Shown: positions 1 to 11,619, numbered from the stretch's first letter. The stretch: DNA of 64,000 bases from Aralia elata (GCA_034770075.1 CM068382.1:17478616-17542615); one strand, 5' to 3'. Translations and numbers: made by a program. The notes: generated by a model not told the origin, from the letters alone.

Positions 1-1979
1 CCTGCTCGCCATGGCCATCGCCACCATGCTCTGCATCATCACCAACCCGCTCGTCATCGCCACCCTGTTGATAAGATTAAAAATATAAATCATTAGTCCA
101 TACATATGTGAGAATTAAAAAGACAGCTAAATGAAAATAAAATAACATGCAGAATACCTGAGTAACCGGGGATTGGCCTAAAGCCTCCATTAGTAGGGTA
201 ACCACCATCCAGAGCACCTCGCCGCTTAACGCGGTGAACTGTTCCTGCGGTAATCTTGTACTCTTGACGTTGACCCTTACTGCAATATCCTGAGCTAGCT
301 GGTGAAGGCGAGCACGGCTAGGCAACTGCTGACGACGAAAAACCGAATTCGTACGAAAACTATCATCAACCACCGCTATGACCCTCTAGAATAGCTCGTC
401 GTCCAAGCTAGCACCTGTATGAGATGGTCTAACAGGTGCTCTCGTACGCTGGCTAGAGCCTAGGAAAATAATTACACACGTAACGTAGTTCATATTAAGT
501 TATATTAGTTTTATAAATTAATATATAACGAGAAACATAAGAAATATATCTTATTACCTCCAGGTAAGGTATACGCGGGTATCCTCGACATGCCCAACAC
601 GCGATACCTGCTTGTACTTCTAGTAGGGGGATCATGAGACGCGACTCATAGTCTCATATCCTCATCCCGAGATAACTTAATCTCGGGCAGAGGAGTGGTG
701 GAATCTAGCGGCTCAAGATACCACTTAGCAGCCCGCAACTCAGTTACACGGGCATCCCGAAGCATTTGATATCAGTCATGTAATTTATTTTGTATACGTG
801 GGTTAATTATTTCATTTTATTAACTACCTAATATTAAAAATAATTAAAAATTAATATTACTCTTACCCGTATAGCTACTACTGCGGGAGACATAGGAGAG
901 TCCTTATGGGTGTGGGCTTTATCCCAAAACTCGGTCATGGTAGGAGGTCGGCCCAAGCTTTCCCGCATGGCCTGATGATAAAGACATTCAAACCGTTATT
1001 AAGTATGCTAATGACAAATGACTAATTAAACAACAAAATATACAATACTTACCGACTTCACCTCAACAAAGGACTGTGAGCCAGTCGTGTGTACAACTCG
1101 GAGCTGGCTACGATTTTGCTTTGCATGCTCCAACTTCTTCTTGAACACCTCATCATCCTAGTGCCGACACATAGCCTCCCAAAGTATATCGGAGACTATG
1201 GGGGGGCGGATGATCTCTGATCGTAGTCCCGGGCTGCTGAACAACTGCCTAGGCGGCCTGCTACCTCATCTCATAAAGCCAGGCGACGTAGTTCTTACGT
1301 ACATGTGCTATAATAACAATGTCGCCGGTTGCTAGGGTGATATCCTTCTCATATCTAAAATAAAGCTATAAAAAAAGGTATTGACATATCAGAATTCGTT
1401 TGAACAGTATAAATACATATGATACTGTTAACTTTAAGTTATGCAATTCGACTTACGTGAAACTCGCGCAACACATTGTTCATATAGGAGGCCTCATACT
1501 GCGCGTACTGGCTAAATCACATACAACCAATAGGCAGGTGTGTCAGGCAGATGGCGTGGAGCGTCGACTTAGCGACAGAGTCCAAAATACTACAATACGA
1601 AATAAATAAAACAATGTTGTATTTTAATGACCATGCAATCATATAAAGGTATTTAATTACAATTGACATATTATTAAATTTGACACTTATTGATCACTGT
1701 CAATATCTACCCGGACAATGTGTGGCTGTGCCGGCGGACGACCAAATAAACCGAGGTTAATCCCTCGTTCATGTCAGCGAACACTATCTGTTATAAGTGA
1801 AAGTAATGACATTATGTAAATATACTTTTTTAATATATGTTATAAATAATTAATTAAGCAAAAGAAAACATAATTTATTTCGGAAACTTACTAGCTGATG
1901 ACGATGACCCGCCCTGGGTGCCGTCACCAGATCCAGAACGGCCACCACCACGACGACCTCCCCCGCTATGTCTAGCCAT
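1..1979 (-). pseudogene. CACTA second gene (plant Ptta/En/Spm transposase-like), spliced, degenerate, partial
   Basis: Minus-strand gene starting with ATG at 1979-1977 (MARHSGGGRRGGGRSG, a Gly/Arg-rich start). Exon-like blocks: 1979-1892, 1787 to about 1690, about 1610-1450, about 1350-1050, about 995-870, about 780-555, about 470-158 and 64-1, most with GT/AG edges. Recognisable pieces are QAMRESLGRPPTMTEFWDKA (about 970-910), VFKKKLEHAKQNRSQLR followed by TGSQSF (about 1150-1075) and HERGINLGLFGRPPAQP (about 1770-1720); these are the usual blocks of the En/Spm second-gene protein. Stop codons occur in several blocks (for example TGA at the start of the second exon), so it is a pseudogene. 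The GC-rich first 64 bases are its last visible exon, in phase, encoding acidic Gly/Asp-rich sequence. The end lies outside the window. Confidence 0.7.
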
Positions 1980-2066
1980 ATATAAGTGTACTACTGAAAT
2001 AACCAACATTAAGTAATTAATTTGTAGTTCATTTAACGAAACTTTATAACCGTTATTGTTAGTAAA

Positions 2067-3330
2067 TTATTTAAGAAACAATAATAAGTTTAGACTAAGT
2101 ACATCATTAAACCCGTCAGAATCAAAATCAACTTCATCGTCAGATTCTGCCTCTTCTAAATCCGTATCAGTTTTGTCGTCGTCTTCTTTGTGTACGACGA
2201 TATAGTCATTGACAATCACGTCTTCCTCATCATCGAGTATGTCAACGAGGTCACCAGCCACCACATCATCATCATTTACCACTACATCCCTAGGATTGCT
2301 AACTTGTTCTTACAACGGGTCATCCATTCCAGACAGATTAATACCATCAAAAGCCCGAGTCTTCGTTGTGACAACTATATACCAGGGGCTTCTAGAATTT
2401 ATAACATTCGGGGCGTACGTAGTACACTTGAGTCATTTGGCTGGCTAATACAAATACGTCATCAGATTATAGTTTTGACTTTATATCTATCGTGACGATT
2501 TTATTACAATCAAATTTAACACCCTTATCAGTATCAAACCAGCGACACCTAAATGTAACAACCTTTTTACCCCTAGGATAATTGAGCACAACTACTTCCT
2601 CTAATCGTCCATAGTAGTTGGACTCGAAATCTTAGTAACAGCTTCCCAATACGACAACGACAGAACTAACTGATATCATTTCATTTAAGTCATTAACCTT
2701 AAATCTGTACCCATTGACGATGCAGCCAGAAAATGAACTAATTAGTTTGTACGGGCCTGAAATAACATCTCTAAAACGCTCATAAGTATTATCGTCTTCA
2801 ACCCTCCTCTTAAACCACTATTGAAAATTTTCAGTAGTGAATGATTTCAACTGTGTTGCAGTTAGTCTCGGGTTAGAAGCATTCACTTCCTCTTCAAATG
2901 AACTGAAATAATAATAACATAGTTTAATTGTTGATTATGCGACGATAATATTCGTGTATGGACATATAATAATACATATTTGATGTACGCCGATACTTCG
3001 GACATATTTAGAAGCACGTAAGTAGATACAATCTTCAAATCTCTGTCGCTTAAGTAAGTCATCCTCTCATGGCCAAGTGGTTTAGCCGGATAGGTGAATA
3101 CAACTAACTCATCATCAACATGAGATTGGGGACCAACGACCTCATTCTTACTTAAACGATTGTGCTAAGTTGAGACTACATCGTCAAAATACAAAGAGCA
3201 TAAGTTAACAAGCTCTTCCTCCGTATAGCGTTCAATAATTGAACCCTCTACACGAGCTTTGTTTTTCATTTTCTGCTTTAATCAATGCACCAGTGACAAC
3301 AGGTTGAACACGTTTCTTTCTATTTCAAGA
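2067..3330 (-). pseudogene. CACTA TNP2-type transposase, C-terminal half only (DUF4218/DUF4216 region)
   Basis: In successive minus-strand frames I read ARVEGSIIERYTEEELV (about 3260-3205), FTYPAKPLGHERMTYLSD (about 3100-3045), a block ending GCIVNGYRFKVND (about 2730-2690), SNYYGRLEEVVVLNYPRGKK then RCRWFDTDKG (about 2620-2540), and QMTQVYYVRPE (about 2430). Their order and spacing are those of the C-terminal DUF4218 and DUF4216 parts of plant TNP2 transposases. A very acidic tail follows (2282-2067). In-frame stops interrupt it. The catalytic N-terminal transposase domain was not found upstream, so the element lost it by deletion. It cannot make an active transposase. Confidence 0.75.
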
Positions 3331-3569
3331 AAATTTCGGCAGCACCTTCCCATGGTCTCCAAGTACACAAAATAGACTAAGATAACTTAATCTAAGTATG
3401 CACTCGAAGAACATCTAGAGATAATAGTCGAAAAATCCTCAAAACGTCGAAAAAACGTACTCAACCCATTGACATCGCCCTAAGTGAGAGACATAACATC
3501 TAGTAACAGTCCCAAACTGGGGACTAATGACATTCACTCCTAATTAACTATACTACATGCACAAATATG

Positions 3570-4640
3570 TATTTATTTTATTGTAATTGCGAAAAATTAA
3601 GCAAATGCTACTTTTCAATGATAAACTAAGTAAATACTACTCAGATTATGAGAACTATTATTTGAATATGGGGACTACTATTTTATTCTAATTTATTTAT
3701 TTTTTATTTTATTTTTTTTTATTTTGTATCAGCTATAAATTATATTATATTATTACACAGTAATATATTTTATTTTAATTTATTTTTTTAATTAATTTAA
3801 TTAATTTAATCGTCAAACGAGTTTCTAAGTTTCAAAGTATACTACATGCATAAATAGTTTTTCAGTTTATTTTAATTATGAAAAACTAAGCAAATGTTAC
3901 CTAGTTTATTAATTTAGTTAGCTATAATTTACTTTAATTTAATTTAAAAAAAATTATTTAATTTAATTTATTTTGTGTTTATATTATTTTATTTGTTTTA
4001 TTAAATTTTATTTAATTTATTAAATTTGATTTAATTTATTAAATTGAATTAAATTTTAATTTATTCTAATTTATTATTATTTTTTGTTTTATTGTATTTT
4101 ATTTTATTATATTATTTAATTAATTTAATTTTTTTTATTTTATTTATTAGATATAATTTAAGTTATTTCATTTAGTTTTGTTTTATTTTCTTTAATTTAT
4201 TTTGTATTATATTATATTATTTAATTTGTTTTAATTTATTTTCATTAAATTAAATTAAATTAAATTAATTATTTTATTTTATTCTAATTTATTATTATTT
4301 TTTATTTTTTGTATTGTATTTTATTTTATTTTGTATTATATTATATTATTTAATTAATTTTATTTTATTTTATTTATTAGATATAATTTAAGTTATTTCA
4401 TTTATTTTTATTTTATTTTTTTTAATTTATTTTTGTATTAAATTATATTATATTATTTAATTTATTTTCATTTAATTATTTTATTTTAATTAAATTATTT
4501 TATTTATTTCATTTCATTTTATCTTAATTATCTTATGTTATTTAGTTTATGTTATTATATTATTTTATTTTATTTACTAGTGCCAACACTAAGTAAATGC
4601 TACTTAGTTTATTTTAATATTGGGAAACTAAGTAAAATAC
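3570..4640. repeat. Extreme AT-rich low-complexity block inside the CACTA element
   Basis: About 1.05 kb built almost only from short A/T words (TTTATTTTATT, TTAATTTAATT and similar), with direct repeats such as the TTAGATATAATTTAAGTTATTTCATTTA segment seen near 4147 and again near 4377. No reading frame or splice signal is credible. It sits where the front half of the transposase gene would be expected. Confidence 0.8.
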
Positions 4641-5489
4641 ATAAATAAAATAAAACAGGGCCCACGGATATTGCAATTGAACATTTCTAACAGAAATTCT
4701 GCCTGAAATTCCGTCGAAAATAGCAAATATACTAATCAAGAATCATATGCCAAGAGGAAGATAGAAATTGTAAGATATCATAGCAATACTAGGACAATAC
4801 CAAAATCAGTCTCAATTGAGCTAAATAATATCAATAAATCATAATGAAATGAAATTTCATCATCAATGAAATAATATAATTTCGAATGGACTGAAAAAAC
4901 ATAAAATCAATCCCAAAATAATCTGACAGTCCCAATTCAAAAACTTAATCTCAATTCATAATACATAATTTTCGATTCATAACACAATCCAAATTCATAA
5001 TCAAACAGTTAATTCACATTATATGATTCCAATATACATCAATACCTAAAATTAAATAATCAGTAGCCAAAATCAATAGCCAAAGCATATAATCATTACC
5101 CAAAATCAGTAGCCAATATTTACATTATGTTTTTCAATATCAATTCCCATCAAAATGAAATTATTGAAGCTAATTTACACAAAGAAATCAACATTCATAA
5201 ATTAATCACAAAACAATCAACATTCCCAAATTAAACCATAATAAAACCTAACCTTAGATTGTAAGAGCCACTCACGCCGTCCAAGTTGTTGCCACGAACA
5301 GAGTAAGATAGGAGGAAGGAGGCGTCCGCTGAGATGGGTTTGAGATGGTACCCACTATTGACTGAGATGGGTTTGAGATTTGAGAGTGAAAGTGAGAATT
5401 GAGAGAGTGAGATGGGTTTGGATGCCCTCTTCTTCCTTCGTGCCACTGTTATTAAGAGTGATAGTGAAATGGGAAAGGAGGAAAATGAC
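4641..5489 (-). other. CACTA 5' untranslated / leader region, no gene
   Basis: No coding sequence recognised. A pyrimidine-rich piece at 5446-5265 (minus strand) ends CTTACAATCTAAG followed by GTTAGG, a plausible non-coding first exon with a donor site. A copy of the subterminal TTCCGTCGAAAAT motif lies near 4709. The rest is AT-rich with many AATCA/TAATC words. Confidence 0.45.
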
Positions 5490-5809
5490 AGGGGGCGCTA
5501 CTAAAACCTAATTTAATAAGTTATTTCCAACGAAATATCCGTCGAAAATAATTAAGTCTCTCGAAACTAACTTAATTTCGACGGATAGTCCGTCGGAGTT
5601 AACACTGTTCCGTCGAAAATAGTTATGACGTTGACGGGAATGTTGGCGCCAAGGGGTCACCTTTTATTTTCGACGAAATTCCGTCGGTCTTAATATATTT
5701 ACGAGGGAATTATCGTCGACAAAAAAGTCCGTCAAAATTGGCTTATTTTCGACGAAAATTAATCCGTCGAGGATAATTTCGTTGGAAATAGGCCTTTTTT
5801 CTTGTAGTG
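5490..5809 (-). repeat. CACTA terminus and subterminal repeats
   Basis: The terminal sequence CACTACAAGAAAAAAGGCC (minus, from 5809) is followed by many direct and inverted copies of a TTTTCGACGGA / TCCGTCGAAAA motif between about 5525 and 5780. Such arrays are the transposase-binding sites of CACTA elements. Confidence 0.85.
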
Positions 5810-5812
5810 ATT

Positions 5813-6100
5813 CTTACTAGCGGCCAGACTATAAAATATCGTATTAATGATAAATGTCGTTGTTTAGCCTGATTCCTAGTAGGAGTAGCGGCCCGAAAAA
5901 ATTCTACTAATGTTCGAGGATAATTTAGTCATTACAATAGTCGTTGCTAAAAATTTTCTTGGCCGCCAAAAGGACTAGCGGTTGGAGCCATGCCCAAGTT
6001 GATCTCGACCCTTAGATCTCATATTAAACGATGGGAGATCTATTTGGTGAAATAGTATCCATAGCAAACATTTACTATAAATCACTACTCATTATATAAA
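5813..6100. mobile_element. Diverged Mutator-like terminal fragment
   Basis: Contains CCTAGTAGGAGTAGCGGCCC (about 5874) and GACTAGCGG, then an ACCCTTAGATCTCATATT...AACG...AGATCT block ending CATAGCAAACATTTACT (about 6058-6075). The order and spacing parallel the right end of the 46148-53535 element (GAGTAGCGGGC, ACCATTGGATCTTATTTTC, AACGGCTAGATCTG, then AACGTTTGCTATGG). I infer an old related end or MITE; no matching opposite end was seen. Confidence 0.35.
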
Positions 6101-6426
6101 TATTTGGGACAACATAATTAGATTTAGTGACCGATCATAAAGAAAAAAAGATAAAAAATTTGATTGTGATAATACATTAGTCATCACTAATAATTGTGAC
6201 AGGGTACTGTGAAACACTAATAATATTATTTTTGTTAACTAGACCTAGAAAAATATTATTCCTCACCGTTTCGTCGGATTTCTCTGCCGTGTCGGTGCGA
6301 CAACTACTGTTACTACCAAACGACGATATTCTACTGGAAATGGGTGTGGCCAAGTACAAGATAAGTAAAGATAAATTCCATCCAACCAAAAGAGGAGGCC
6401 CTTTCTTATAGCACAAACACTTTAAG
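6101..6426. other. Upstream region of UGT copy 1
   Basis: About 325 bases between the transposon fragment and the first UGT start codon. No repeat or reading frame of interest. It should hold the promoter; a leader such as GCACAAACACTTTAAG precedes the ATG at 6427. Confidence 0.4.
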
Positions 6427-6913
6427 ATGGATCAACGACAAGAAGTTGTCTCTCCTCATGTACTCATCTTCCTCTTACCACTACAAGGCCCTGTAAATTG
6501 CATGCTCAAACTAGCCGAGCTTTTCTCTCTTGCCGGACTCCATGTCACCTTCCTCAATGCCAACCACATCCACCACTGGTTGCTCAAACACACCCATGTT
6601 CAATCCCGGTTGACTTGTTATCCCGAATTTCGCTTTGAAACCATTTCAGACGGCCTTCCGAAAAACCACAAACGCTATGGTGATCGGATGATTGATATTG
6701 TCGACGAAATAGAAGGAGTAATGAAGCCACATTTGCAGAGAGAGGTTAGCTTCCGGGCGGCTGAATTCTAAGTCGGGCAGGCCTATTACGTGCATAATTG
6801 CAGATGGGTTCTTCAGTTTTGGGGTTGATATTGCTAAAGAGGTTGTGATTCCACTTTTTTATTTTGAGACCATCAGCCCTTGCGCCCTCTGGACGTTCTT
6901 CCGTTTTCCAAAA
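6427..6913 (+). pseudogene. UDP-glycosyltransferase (UGT709-like) copy 1, 5' part of exon 1, disrupted
   Basis: Encodes the N-terminal acceptor-binding half of a plant family-1 glycosyltransferase: PHVLIFLLPLQGPVNCML, LKLAELFSLAGLHVTFLN and FRFETISDGLP, closely matching copy 2 at 30287. The reading frame breaks at about 6745-6770, where copy 2 continues open; homologous sequence goes on in another frame (CIIADGFFSF at about 6799) to 6913. There a Ty1/copia element starts. The rest of exon 1 reappears at 29044. The position of the catalytic His in the usual QGH motif is Pro (CCT at 6490-6492). Frame loss plus the insertion make it non-functional. Confidence 0.9.
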
Positions 6914-7315
6914 TGTTGGACAATGACACACTATGGAGAACTTTCTCCTCACACCCAAAACATGTGTTTTGGTATGTAACATGTTTTTCACCATGAATCA
7001 TGTGTTGATATATACAGTATATGTTGCTTCCCTTTGGGGGATCGGAAGAGATTGGTAGAGAGAGAAAATTACATGAAATAACAACAAGCAAATAGCAAAT
7101 ATTAAGCTCCCAAAGAATTCTGTAAATTCTTGTTGAACATATCATGGAATTGAGCTCCGTTTACATCACACAAAGATTGTAATTTGGAGACACCACTGGG
7201 TCGTTGGATTTGTTCAAGATTTTCCGCACCAAAGTTTAAATACGCTTCAAGAGGTATGTTTTGGTTCTCGAATATGTGTAAACTCATGCTAGCATACAAG
7301 TATTAAATCCCTTCA
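6914..7315 (+). repeat. Copia left LTR
   Basis: Begins TGTTGGACAATG and ends CCCTTCA directly before the primer site. It lacks about 48 bases (near 7005) that the right LTR has. About 27 substitutions against the right LTR were counted by eye. Confidence 0.85.
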
Positions 7316-7316
7316 T

Positions 7317-7328
7317 TGGTATCAGAGC
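7317..7328 (+). other. Copia primer binding site (tRNA-iMet)
   Basis: TGGTATCAGAGC, complementary to the 3' end of plant initiator methionine tRNA, two bases after the LTR end. Confidence 0.9.
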
Positions 7329-8684
7329 ATGCGTATTTCGATCATATACATGCCATGTATGTAGCTTACACAAAACTCCATTGATGAATGTTTTAAAAGC
7401 TTGAAAAATATTATCAACCCGAACACTTTGAGTAGCCATAACTTTCTGTATATTTGTTCGTTTAGATTTATATTGATATGTATACATAGTACGTGTTGTA
7501 ATCTTTTCAACGACATATTATACGCATTAAAGGGATAAATATTGAAAGAGATATGACCTTTCAAAGTTTTGCTCGCAAAATGGCATTTCTGTAAATTTTT
7601 GATGGCTGGAGGTTGAAGATGAAGCGCAATCCCACTCTTGGTATGATGTGTGTACATCACAACTCTTCTATGGTAGCTCCCAAAATGGGTTTTGGGCACA
7701 CCATCAGAATCCTCTTAGGAAGTCGATTAAGTCAGAAAAAACCACGTCGCGAAAAGAGGTCCGGAAGGCGGCGTGTGGCCCACACGCGTGCCAGAGCACC
7801 GCGTGCGCCATGCACGGCTGCCTTCAGCAGCTGGCGCGTGTGCTGCACGCGCAGGCGCCAACCCGCGCGCCTGATCCGACCCGTACCCAGCTGACCCGAC
7901 CCGGAAATGACCCGCGGTCTCGCCCGATTCGCGAACTGACCCGCGTCCGACCCTCCCGGTCGCCGACCCGCGCGTCTGACCCAGTTCCAGAATTTTTTTT
8001 ATTTTTTTTGTTTTTTAATTCAGAAATTGATTTCTTTAATTATTTTATTAATGAAAATTCATTATAAAATAGTTTTATTGATCAGAAAATTCTGGCAAAA
8101 TTATTGAATATTTTTATCGGGTAATTATTAATATTTCCATTAAAAGTTTTGGAATATTGTTTTAATTAGATGTTTTTGTTAATTTCTAATTGTATTATGA
8201 TATGGTTTATTAATTGTAATAATTAGCATAATTATCAGAAAATTTCAGAAAAATTACAGTAATGTTTTATTGTGATAATCTACTGTTAGATATTTTTTGG
8301 AAGTTTTCTCATGTGTTTATAGCATACTTGGAATATTAATTGAGTAATATTTCCTATAATTTGATTCCTTTTGTTAATATTTTTGGAATATTAATTATTG
8401 GTGCTTGGAATTATATTGTCTTGCTATATATACACATGTACACTTGTTCCTAGTGGGAGTAAATTTAGGTGGTAATAATTTAATTAAGTTATTCCCTAAA
8501 TTACACGTCTAATGCGCTGAAAAATTAAATTTAAATAATTGGGCATTTATGTGGATTGTGATTCCAAAGCCTGGCGAAGTCTCCCTTCTATATTTATGTC
8601 ACATTATTTTTATGTTAATTTGATTTATGCGGCAAAGATGTTTTAATATACTGTGGTGAACAATAAATATCTCTTATTAATTCT
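7329..8684 (+). other. Copia 5' leader with a GC-rich island
   Basis: No gene supported. A GC-rich island at about 7745-7985 carries repeated TGACCCG / CGACCCG words and reads as Arg/Pro-rich nonsense in two frames. Both sides of it are AT-rich. The leader ends at the Tat insertion; ATTCT at 8680-8684 is the target duplication. Confidence 0.6.
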
Positions 8685-10826
8685 TGTAGACACCCGATTT
8701 TTGCATTTCCTATACTAACCCTGACAGGAGGGCAAAATCGTCAATTGACCCGGCACACGAGAATAAAGGGTGGACATAAAGACGAACCCTCAAAACCACC
8801 ACGACGGGATGATATTGAAGCCGACACGACAACAAACAAATGTCGAGAGTCAGTTACTGATCACTGTGCTTGCCCGGATGACGTGGCACGTTTCCCGACG
8901 GGTTCCGGACTGCCGAGCGCAAACCCGTCAGCGGAAACCAACGGTACGACACGAAAATCGAGATGAGGCACGGAAAACGAGAAAATCAGCACAGTTAGCC
9001 GCAGATCAATTCGCGGCCAAGGACGGAACTCGAGGCAGCACGGGACTCGAAGCGCACGGGACTCGAGCGTGGCTGGGGGGAGAACCAAGGGCCAGCCGCA
9101 GATATATCTGCGGCCAGCCGCAGATAGATCTGCAGCTGCCCTTGGCAGTGCTATATTAGGCCAGTTCACATACAGGAAGAAAAAAAAAAAGAGAAGATTC
9201 AGCAGCAGCAGCAGTTCGGGAGAAGAAGAAAAAACAGCAAGAAAACAGCAAAAATTAGGAGAGAAAAGAGTGAAAAGAGTGAGGAATTGTACCAATTTTG
9301 TGAGATTATATCTCATATTTTCTACTCTACTCAATACACAAATTCATACATATTGTGGGGATTAATTGCAAGGTGAAAAAAACCATTTGTTCTTAGCATT
9401 TTGTTATACCATGTTGTTAATCTTTTGGGTCATCCGAATTACCTTGAATGTAGTTTTTTCTCATATGTTATTGTGAAGCCATGGGTTAGGGACTATTAGT
9501 GAGGGTCTCATCGGAATGAAATTCCCCCTAATAGCCCGATGATATCCGTTTGGTGCAAAATCTTAGCTATTATGGTATGGTATCGTTCATAGTGTATTTC
9601 GATCGTCATTGTAAGATATCCTAGAGTGTTAGGCATCCCGTTGTTGTTTATTTTCGTTATATCCATTTGGCGGTTGTGCAATAAGTTCGGATGTGAGCCT
9701 AGGAATGCGACCCCGTGGTCCAAATCCGATGATGGACATTTTTGAATGTATGTAATCGGGTGGATGTATCCGTTATTGTAAATATGTAATCGTCGGGCCT
9801 TAAAACGACGCCAAGGCGATAATCGTGTTTAAGGCCCCGAAATAGTGAAACTTGTGATTGCGGGCGTTTGGGGTTATTTTGATGGCTTACATGCCCATGA
9901 ATAGCCCCGACGCGTGTTTATGCTTGATTGGATTTTGTGACACGAAAAATGATTTCAAAGATTAAACGATGAAGGTTTTTTTTCTTAAAATCAAGCGAAC
10001 TAGGAGGTTAGCATCACGTAGCTAAAAATTTGGAGGTGTTAATGAATGTCGATTTCTATTAAACGAGGAGGCTAAAGAAAGTCGTTTTCAAATGTCACAA
10101 AAATGGTTTTATAAAAATAAAATAACGTTTTATTAAATCTTGGTGCGTAGGGTGAAAGATATCCTAGAAGTTGCCCATCATTTTATGAAAGCAATGTATA
10201 GATTTCGATTCCTATTTTTACGAAGGTTTAAAACTCTTGTTTTGCCAAAACGACGCTTAATGAAAATCTCACAGTTTTTGCTAACTAAAATCAACCCTTT
10301 CTCGCAAAGCTTTCTCGTTTAAACCGATAGATATCCTAAGGCATTTTCAAAAGAAAAAACACAAATTTTCCCTAATAATCCAAATGATTCTTTTATGCAA
10401 ACTCATCACAACATTTACATAGGCACACACACACGCACACGCGCACACACACACATTTCATGAATTAAAGGATAGGAGAGCATCAAGATTGCGGTAACCG
10501 TGCTTCACGGAAGTCGAGGGGTGCCTAACACCTTCCCCTCACTTAAGCAAGCCCCCGAACTCTATGAATCTCGATTCGCAGACCAATTAATTCGGAGTCA
10601 CATATGAGCCAGCGATTTATAAAAAAACGAAAACTCGGATGAGTTGGTACATCCATTTCAAATATACCAACTGGCGACTCTGGTTAAATTGGCTCATCAT
10701 AAAAACAATCTTTAAAAACCCCGTCGACATTAATGCCGACCCTTTTCCAAAAAATCATCTAATAAAAAGGCTAAAATTGGAAAGGGTTACAACCCCCGCG
10801 TTAAGCGATTCCTCCCGGCGTCGACA
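8685..10826 (+). repeat. Tat element left LTR
   Basis: 2,142 bases, TG...CA ends. Contains a TGACGTGGCA element (8879-8888), two tandem near-palindromes (9095-9137), a TATA-like CTATATTA (about 9151) and a CA/CG microsatellite (about 10421-10456). No coding frame inside is credible. Confidence 0.95.
8879..9160 (+). promoter_or_regulatory. Putative LTR promoter
   Basis: TGACGTGGCA at 8879-8888 has the ACGT core used by plant bZIP factors. GCCGCAGATATATCTGCGGC (9095-9114) is a perfect 20-base palindrome, followed by a second imperfect copy; CTATATTA lies about 35 bases further on, where a TATA box would be expected. The same arrangement is in the right LTR (21264, 21480-21522, about 21536). 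Transcription start would be near 9180; this is inference. Confidence 0.5.
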
Positions 10827-10828
10827 GC

Positions 10829-10846
10829 TGGCGACTCTGCTGGGGA
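10829..10846 (+). other. Tat element primer binding site
   Basis: TGGCGACTCTGCTGGGGA, two bases after the left LTR. This kind of site is reported for Ogre/Tat elements as complementary to a tRNA-Arg; the tRNA identity is inferred. The same 18 bases occur at 55627-55644. Confidence 0.8.
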
Positions 10847-11619
10847 CATTAGAGGGCTTAAGCCGCATTCGAATCTTGATGCTATCCTATCCTTTAAAAT
10901 TTATAATTGTGTATGTGCGTATGACATTTTGACGTCTTTTATTTATTGTTGTGTAAATGTGTGTTGTTGTCCAATGAATGAATGATTGAATGGGTTTTTC
11001 TTTACTTCAAAGTAATCATTTGCATGCGGTGAGGACGATGAATGTGAATGTATGTTGAGAGAGTACCTCCTCCTGAGGCGAACCCGTCGGTTGCTTATTA
11101 CTGGAACTCGATGGGGCTGCTCCCCGGAGATGGCTCAGGAAACGCACCACTCAAATCCGCTCCAATCGAAAGGGCTCAAACGAGTAGATTGCGAAGATTT
11201 GGGAACCTTCATGCCGAAAAGCCCGTGAGAGTAACCCTAGGGTAGGTCAGCCTCTGATAAACCCAACGCAGGAAAAGTCTCTTCATGCCCTTTTTACGTT
11301 CAAGCGTATAAAATGTCATGATCCCATTTCATATATACCTCCCCTGTTGTCAAAAGAGAATACTGACCTCCTTGTTTTGCAGGAAACAGCTGGGGAAGCA
11401 TAATAAAGTCATGTTTAGCATTTGTTATTACACTAAAGGACTACTAACTTTCTCTTTTACAGGGAAAGATTAAAAAACCCAAAACACAAAAAAATTTACA
11501 GCTTTAGCATGCATCCGCATCCTTTCATTGCCCAAGACTGAAACTTCGAACCGGTTGCCTGCAGGATTGCTCCTCAAACCCGTTCGCAGTCTAAGAAAGC
11601 CCAAGTCTCTAACTCTGAA
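10847..11619 (+). other. Tat element 5' leader
   Basis: About 770 bases before gag. A 65-codon frame at 11048-11245 is the longest; it has no recognisable domain and no partner frame, so it may only be an upstream frame. The extra ORF1 typical of large Ogre elements is not present. Confidence 0.5.

Larger units (their letters stand above)
1..5809 (-). mobile_element. CACTA (En/Spm) DNA transposon, decayed, left end outside window
   Basis: Read on the minus strand, the element starts at 5809 with CACTACAAGAAAAAAGGCC, the classic terminus of plant CACTA elements. Next come subterminal repeats, an untranslated leader region, an AT-rich stretch, a TNP2-type transposase remnant and a second spliced gene, in the order known for En/Spm elements. 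The base triplet outside the end is ATT (5810-5812); its partner would lie left of the window. The N-terminal catalytic part of the transposase is not recognisable, so the element is internally deleted and non-autonomous. Confidence 0.85.

Noticed and set aside
7613..8067. Arg/Pro-rich frames in the copia leader
   Set aside because: Result of the GC-rich repeat island; two frames are equally open and the region lies before gag.
8861..9334. 157-codon minus-strand frame with hydrophobic N-terminal part
   Set aside because: It lies in the LTR, is cut short in the second LTR and carries no domain; chance frame.
10829..10846. tRNA-like sequences at primer sites
   Set aside because: Only 12-18 bases complementary to tRNA 3' ends; no tRNA gene folds around them.
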